DNA of 64,000 bases from Catillopecten margaritatus gill symbiont. GTDB taxonomy: Bacteria; Pseudomonadota; Gammaproteobacteria; PS1; Pseudothioglobaceae. A program made the translations under genes and the position numbers. Numbering within the stretch: position 1 is the stretch's first letter; every line of letters begins with the position of its first letter. The DNA lies in assembly GCA_037956075.1 (NCBI GenBank), contig CP138327.1, forward strand, positions 434,001 to 498,000, given 5' to 3'. The notes beneath the pieces are model-generated. The model did no database searches, was not told where the DNA came from, and saw nothing but the letters and a program-made list of their open reading frames with translations. This document shows, piece by piece, positions 61,169 to 64,000 of the stretch.

Positions 61169-62525
61169 ATCAAAATATCCATTTTGGCAAGATGGCTCTA
61201 TGCAAGTGGAGAAATCTAGATCTGAAGAGCAACTTAGAGTTGTTGGTGAAGATATTATCCAGTCAGAGCAAGAGAGTGAATTGAGTGCAATTGAATTGAA
61301 AGCCATTAAAGCTCAACTCACAAAAGCCCGTACCCAACTTATACTCGACAGTCCTTTTTTAGGTAATCTTGTGTTGCGTTTACCGTTGATAGCAGCGGAT
61401 TCTTGGTGCAAAACCAGTGCTACCGATGCCAAAAGTTTTTATTACAATCCCGAGTTTATTGATTCACTCAACAATCATCAGATTAAATTTGTACTCATTC
61501 ACGAGGCGCTACATTGTGCTTTGACGCACTTTGCCCGCAGGGGTAATCGTGTTAAGCATAAATGGGATTTGGCTTGTGATTTTGCGATTAATCCATTGTT
61601 GGTAAAAGAAGGGTTTCATCCGCCGATTGATGTGCCAATTTTTCGTCAATATGAAGGGATGATTGCCGAAGAAATTTATCCAATGATTGACGACAATCTC
61701 GACCAAGAGCCGATGGACCAACATTTATACGATGACCAAGCCAATGATGATTCTAAGGAATCGGAAGGTGGAATGCGCGAGGATGATTTGCAAAAAGAAA
61801 AAGAACCAGAAAATAATCCAAACTCAAAATCTGATAATCAACAAGGCAAAGGCGCTCCGCAACTTGCCCAACAACCCCCAATTTTAAAACCCGATGAAGT
61901 CGAACAACTTGCTACTCAATGGCAAAAAAACCTTGCTTCCAGTGCTCAACTCGCCCAACAAGCAGGTAAGCTAAACGGCGAATTTTCTAAACTCATTGAT
62001 TTTTTCCTCCAACCCCAAGTCTCGTGGCAATCACTCTTAGCTCAATATATGACCAACTTTGCTCGAGACGACTTCTCCTACACACGCCCCTCACGCCGCT
62101 CAGGCGATGCCATCTTGCCTTCTCTAAAATCACAACAAGTTGATATCACCATCGCCATCGACACATCGGGCTCAATTTCCCAAGAAGAAGTCAACGAATT
62201 CATCTCCGAAGTCGATGCCATTAAATCCAACCTGCGTGCCAGCATCACACTCCTCGCCTGCGACGACACACTTTCCCCGCAATGCCCATGGCGTTTTGAA
62301 GCCTGGAACGAGCTACAATTCCCCACCTCCCTCGGCGGTGGCAAAGGCACCAATTTCACCCCCGTCTTCAACCACATCAACACCCAAGACACTCCCTGCG
62401 ATGTCCTCATCTACTTCACCGACGCCAAAGGCATATTCCCCGACACCAAGCCTACTTATCCAGTTATGTGGCTAGTCAAAGGCAAGGAACCCATCCCTTG
62501 GGGTGCTAGAATTCAACTGAATTAA
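61161..62525 (+). CDS. DUF2201 / von Willebrand A domain protein, partner of MoxR ATPase
   Basis: The 454-residue protein has an N-terminal metallopeptidase-like domain with HEALH near 114 (DUF2201), an acidic/Gln-rich linker (about 185-245), and a C-terminal vWA domain with IAIDTSGSIS (MIDAS) near 333. It is the usual companion of MoxR ATPases. Here it is separated from moxR by an inverted-repeat element and two defence-like genes, and its translation is coupled to the second of those. Its first 130 or so codons have a truncated twin at 58753. Confidence 0.88.
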   Translation: MSESKYPFWQDGSMQVEKSRSEEQLRVVGEDIIQSEQESELSAIELKAIKAQLTKARTQLILDSPFLGNLVLRLPLIAADSWCKTSATDAKSFYYNPEFIDSLNNHQIKFVLIHEALHCALTHFARRGNRVKHKWDLACDFAINPLLVKEGFHPPIDVPIFRQYEGMIAEEIYPMIDDNLDQEPMDQHLYDDQANDDSKESEGGMREDDLQKEKEPENNPNSKSDNQQGKGAPQLAQQPPILKPDEVEQLATQWQKNLASSAQLAQQAGKLNGEFSKLIDFFLQPQVSWQSLLAQYMTNFARDDFSYTRPSRRSGDAILPSLKSQQVDITIAIDTSGSISQEEVNEFISEVDAIKSNLRASITLLACDDTLSPQCPWRFEAWNELQFPTSLGGGKGTNFTPVFNHINTQDTPCDVLIYFTDAKGIFPDTKPTYPVMWLVKGKEPIPWGARIQLN

Positions 62526-62842
62526 TGATGAAAGATTTTACTGCCACTGAACTTGATGCTTACTTAAAGGACAACCAGCCTTTACTGCTAGATGTACGAG
62601 AGCAATGGGAATGGGATAAGTGTCATTTTGAAAACTCAAAATTACTCCCTATGGGGCAGATTATGGCAAATATCGATTCGTTAGATAAATCAGAAGAAAT
62701 TGTCATTATTTGTCACCATGGCATTCGCTCTATGCAAGTGGCTCGTTATTTTGACTCAATTGGATTTGAAAAAGTGATTAATTTACGGGGTGGTATTGAT
62801 GCTTGGGCGAAACAGGTGGATACCTTAATGACGCTTTACTAA
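62525..62842 (+). CDS. cytoplasmic rhodanese-domain protein
   Basis: The 105-residue single-domain rhodanese has LLLDVREQWEW and the active-site Cys63 in IICHHGIRSM; it is similar in size to GlpE. It may transfer sulfane sulfur in sulfur-oxidation or cofactor pathways. The start overlaps the vWA stop (TAATG). It converges on pxpC with 9 bp between the stop codons, which contain the short palindrome AAGGGGCACCCCT. Confidence 0.87.
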   Translation: MMKDFTATELDAYLKDNQPLLLDVREQWEWDKCHFENSKLLPMGQIMANIDSLDKSEEIVIICHHGIRSMQVARYFDSIGFEKVINLRGGIDAWAKQVDTLMTLY

Positions 62843-62851
62843 GGGGCACCC

Positions 62852-63754
62852 CTAGATAATTTTAAAAAACTGATTAAATTCTTTTCTTTCACTTTGTGCG
62901 GTTTTAATGTCGATTGGCTCAAAGCGTAGAAGGGTATTAGGGTGGCGTTGAGCAAGTTGGGCTAAATCTAGGGAAAAAACAGTGCCGATTTTTGGATAAC
63001 CACCGATGTTGGGGGCATCTTTTAATAGGATGATGGGAAGTCCGTTGGCGATTTCTACGCTACCATAAGCCATTCCTTCGGAAACCATTGTTTTCTTGTG
63101 GTGTTCAATGGGGGCTCCTTCTAGGCGACATCCCGCTCTATCGCTGGCTTTTCCGATGGTGTAGAATTGATTGAATAGGGTTTTTTGTGCCTCGGTGGTG
63201 AATAGATTAAACTGGTAACTTGGCAATATTCTTAACGCCAATGCTTGATTGTAGTCGGGCAGGTATTTGGACGGTATAAATCGGGCGTTTGTCTTGTTAA
63301 ACGCTATGCAGGGTAGGGTGTCGCCTTGTTTGAGTGGGGTACCTATTTTTTCACGCAGGTTAACGGACTTTGAGTCGAAAAATATCGGGGTGTTGAATCC
63401 GCTTTTGACAGATAAATAGGCGCGCAAGCCGTGTTTACTGTTGCCCCAGCTGAGAATGTCACCTTTGTGAACTTGCACGGTACGCCATATGGCAACAGAG
63501 GTGTTGTTGATTTTAAAGTCTAAATCTGCACCAGTAACAGCGATGAAAGTAGTTACTTGTGCTTCAAGGACTAGGGTGCCGAAAGTTATTTCAATTACGG
63601 CACAGTTAAAGGCATTGTCAAGTAAATAATTACCCCAGCAATAAGCGTGTTCGTCCGCTATTCCCGACTGACCAAGTCCGTGCTCACCATGATTTAAACG
63701 ACCATAATCTTGTATAGTGGCTAAAAAATTGGATTTAATCACCTTAAAACTCAT
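62852..63754 (-). CDS. pxpC: 5-oxoprolinase subunit C / biotin-dependent carboxyltransferase-like (PxpC, KipA)
   Basis: The 300-residue protein has the PxpC/KipA signature: IQDYGRLNHGEHGLGQSG at the start, DRAGCRLEGAP and SEGMAYGSVEIANGLPIILLKD in the middle, and the Asn-Ile-Gly-Gly-Tyr-Pro-Lys segment. With PxpA and PxpB it opens 5-oxoproline to glutamate using ATP. It overlaps pxpB by 4 bp. PxpA is not in the window. Confidence 0.92.
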   Translation of the reverse strand: MSFKVIKSNFLATIQDYGRLNHGEHGLGQSGIADEHAYCWGNYLLDNAFNCAVIEITFGTLVLEAQVTTFIAVTGADLDFKINNTSVAIWRTVQVHKGDILSWGNSKHGLRAYLSVKSGFNTPIFFDSKSVNLREKIGTPLKQGDTLPCIAFNKTNARFIPSKYLPDYNQALALRILPSYQFNLFTTEAQKTLFNQFYTIGKASDRAGCRLEGAPIEHHKKTMVSEGMAYGSVEIANGLPIILLKDAPNIGGYPKIGTVFSLDLAQLAQRHPNTLLRFEPIDIKTAQSERKEFNQFFKII

Positions 63755-64000
63755 AGCACACCGCCACTGGATAAAAACTCATCACGCGTAATTGAATGAA
63801 ATGTAACCGTATCGCCAACGCCAAACTTGCGGATATTGTCAGGATTTTTCAAGGATAAATCTAAAGGCGTGCGTCCGACGATATTCCAACCACCCGAAGA
63901 ATCGACAGGGTAAACGGCTGTTTGATTGTCGGCAATACCAACGCTGCCTGCTGGGATTTTAATTCTTGGGGTTGGTAGGCGAGGCACTTGGATGCGAGTA
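63751..64000 (-). CDS. pxpB: 5-oxoprolinase subunit B (PxpB, KipI), C-terminal part
   Basis: The frame is open to the window edge; a GTG at 63987 is an internal Val. The visible residues include VPRLPTPRIKIPAGSVGIA and QTAVYPVDSSGGWNIVGRT, the C-terminal signature of PxpB/KipI (cyclophilin-like domain). The gene starts beyond 64000. It is co-translated with pxpC. Confidence 0.92.
   Translation of the reverse strand, partial: TRIQVPRLPTPRIKIPAGSVGIADNQTAVYPVDSSGGWNIVGRTPLDLSLKNPDNIRKFGVGDTVTFHSITRDEFLSSGGVL

Noticed and set aside
62836-62857. Short palindrome AAGGGGCACCCCT between convergent genes as a full mobile element
   Set aside because: It resembles one end of the 3943-4061 element but is only about 16 bp long and has no second arm.
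1-64000. tRNA, rRNA or replication origin
   Set aside because: I looked in the larger gaps and saw no cloverleaf, rRNA segment or DnaA-box cluster; short tRNAs could be missed by eye.

Overview
The window is about 64 kb of AT-rich, gene-dense DNA that looks like the chromosome of a thioautotrophic or chemolithoautotrophic gammaproteobacterium. A form I RuBisCO operon (cbbR, cbbLS, cbbQ, cbbO), assimilatory nitrate/nitrite reduction, a complete-looking molybdenum-cofactor cluster, several rhodanese/DsrC-like sulfur proteins and low GC together suggest the SUP05/Thioglobus group, including free-living relatives and mussel symbionts. The lineage is inferred from gene content only; there is no rRNA gene in the window and I see no tRNA gene.

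Layout. 1-6.9 kb: the end of a di-haem cytochrome c peroxidase, a Fur-controlled ferric iron ABC transporter, two short inverted-repeat elements, a toxin-antitoxin pair whose toxin overlaps argJ, then purU. 6.9-14 kb: divergent cbbR and the cbbLS-(small protein)-(ORF6N protein)-cbbQ-cbbO operon, with two overlapping terminator hairpins after cbbS. 14-17.5 kb: integron-cassette-like genes, a decayed ClpP-like gene, and cnoX together with a second 3' fragment of cnoX. 17.5-24.8 kb (minus strand): repeats, then mogA, nhaA, moaD, moaA, moaC, moeA, mobA-mobB and moaE. 24.8-35.2 kb: nirB, nitrate transporter, PP2C-kinase fusion, nitrate reductase, FeS/membrane-anchor fusion and a DsrC-like protein, behind a leader that carries a two-hairpin ANTAR target and two terminators. 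Mo-cofactor and nitrate reductase therefore lie back to back and make one functional unit.

35.2-38.7 kb: a PstI/BsuBI-type restriction-modification pair and a gene-cassette array with attC sites but no integrase. 38.8-41.7 kb (minus): pdxB (frameshifted), a coiled-coil protein, ung and a TlpA-like thioredoxin. 41.7-49.2 kb (plus): a long tight run from tpm to a VTT membrane protein that includes a PLP decarboxylase, a cysteine-dioxygenase-like cupin and two ATP-grasp proteins. 49.2-51.1 kb: ECF sigma/anti-sigma genes and a periplasmic rhodanese, divergent around a long inverted repeat. 51.3-55.8 kb: glutamate-synthase-like, acetolactate-synthase-like and aldehyde dehydrogenase genes. 55.8-57.6 kb (minus): lipA, lipB, ybeD. 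57.7-62.8 kb: a MoxR/vWA pair split by a 161-bp MITE and an AAA ATPase + TOPRIM candidate defence pair, with the 5' part of the vWA gene present twice. The window ends in pxpC/pxpB.

The most unusual signals are: the ANTAR antiterminator leader in front of nirB; the split MoxR-vWA locus with its duplicated target-gene segment; two insertions (14.0-14.7 kb and 35.2-38.2 kb) that share the same left repeat and the same attC-bearing right end; the stacked terminators inside the RuBisCO operon; and the decarboxylase/dioxygenase/ATP-grasp cluster.
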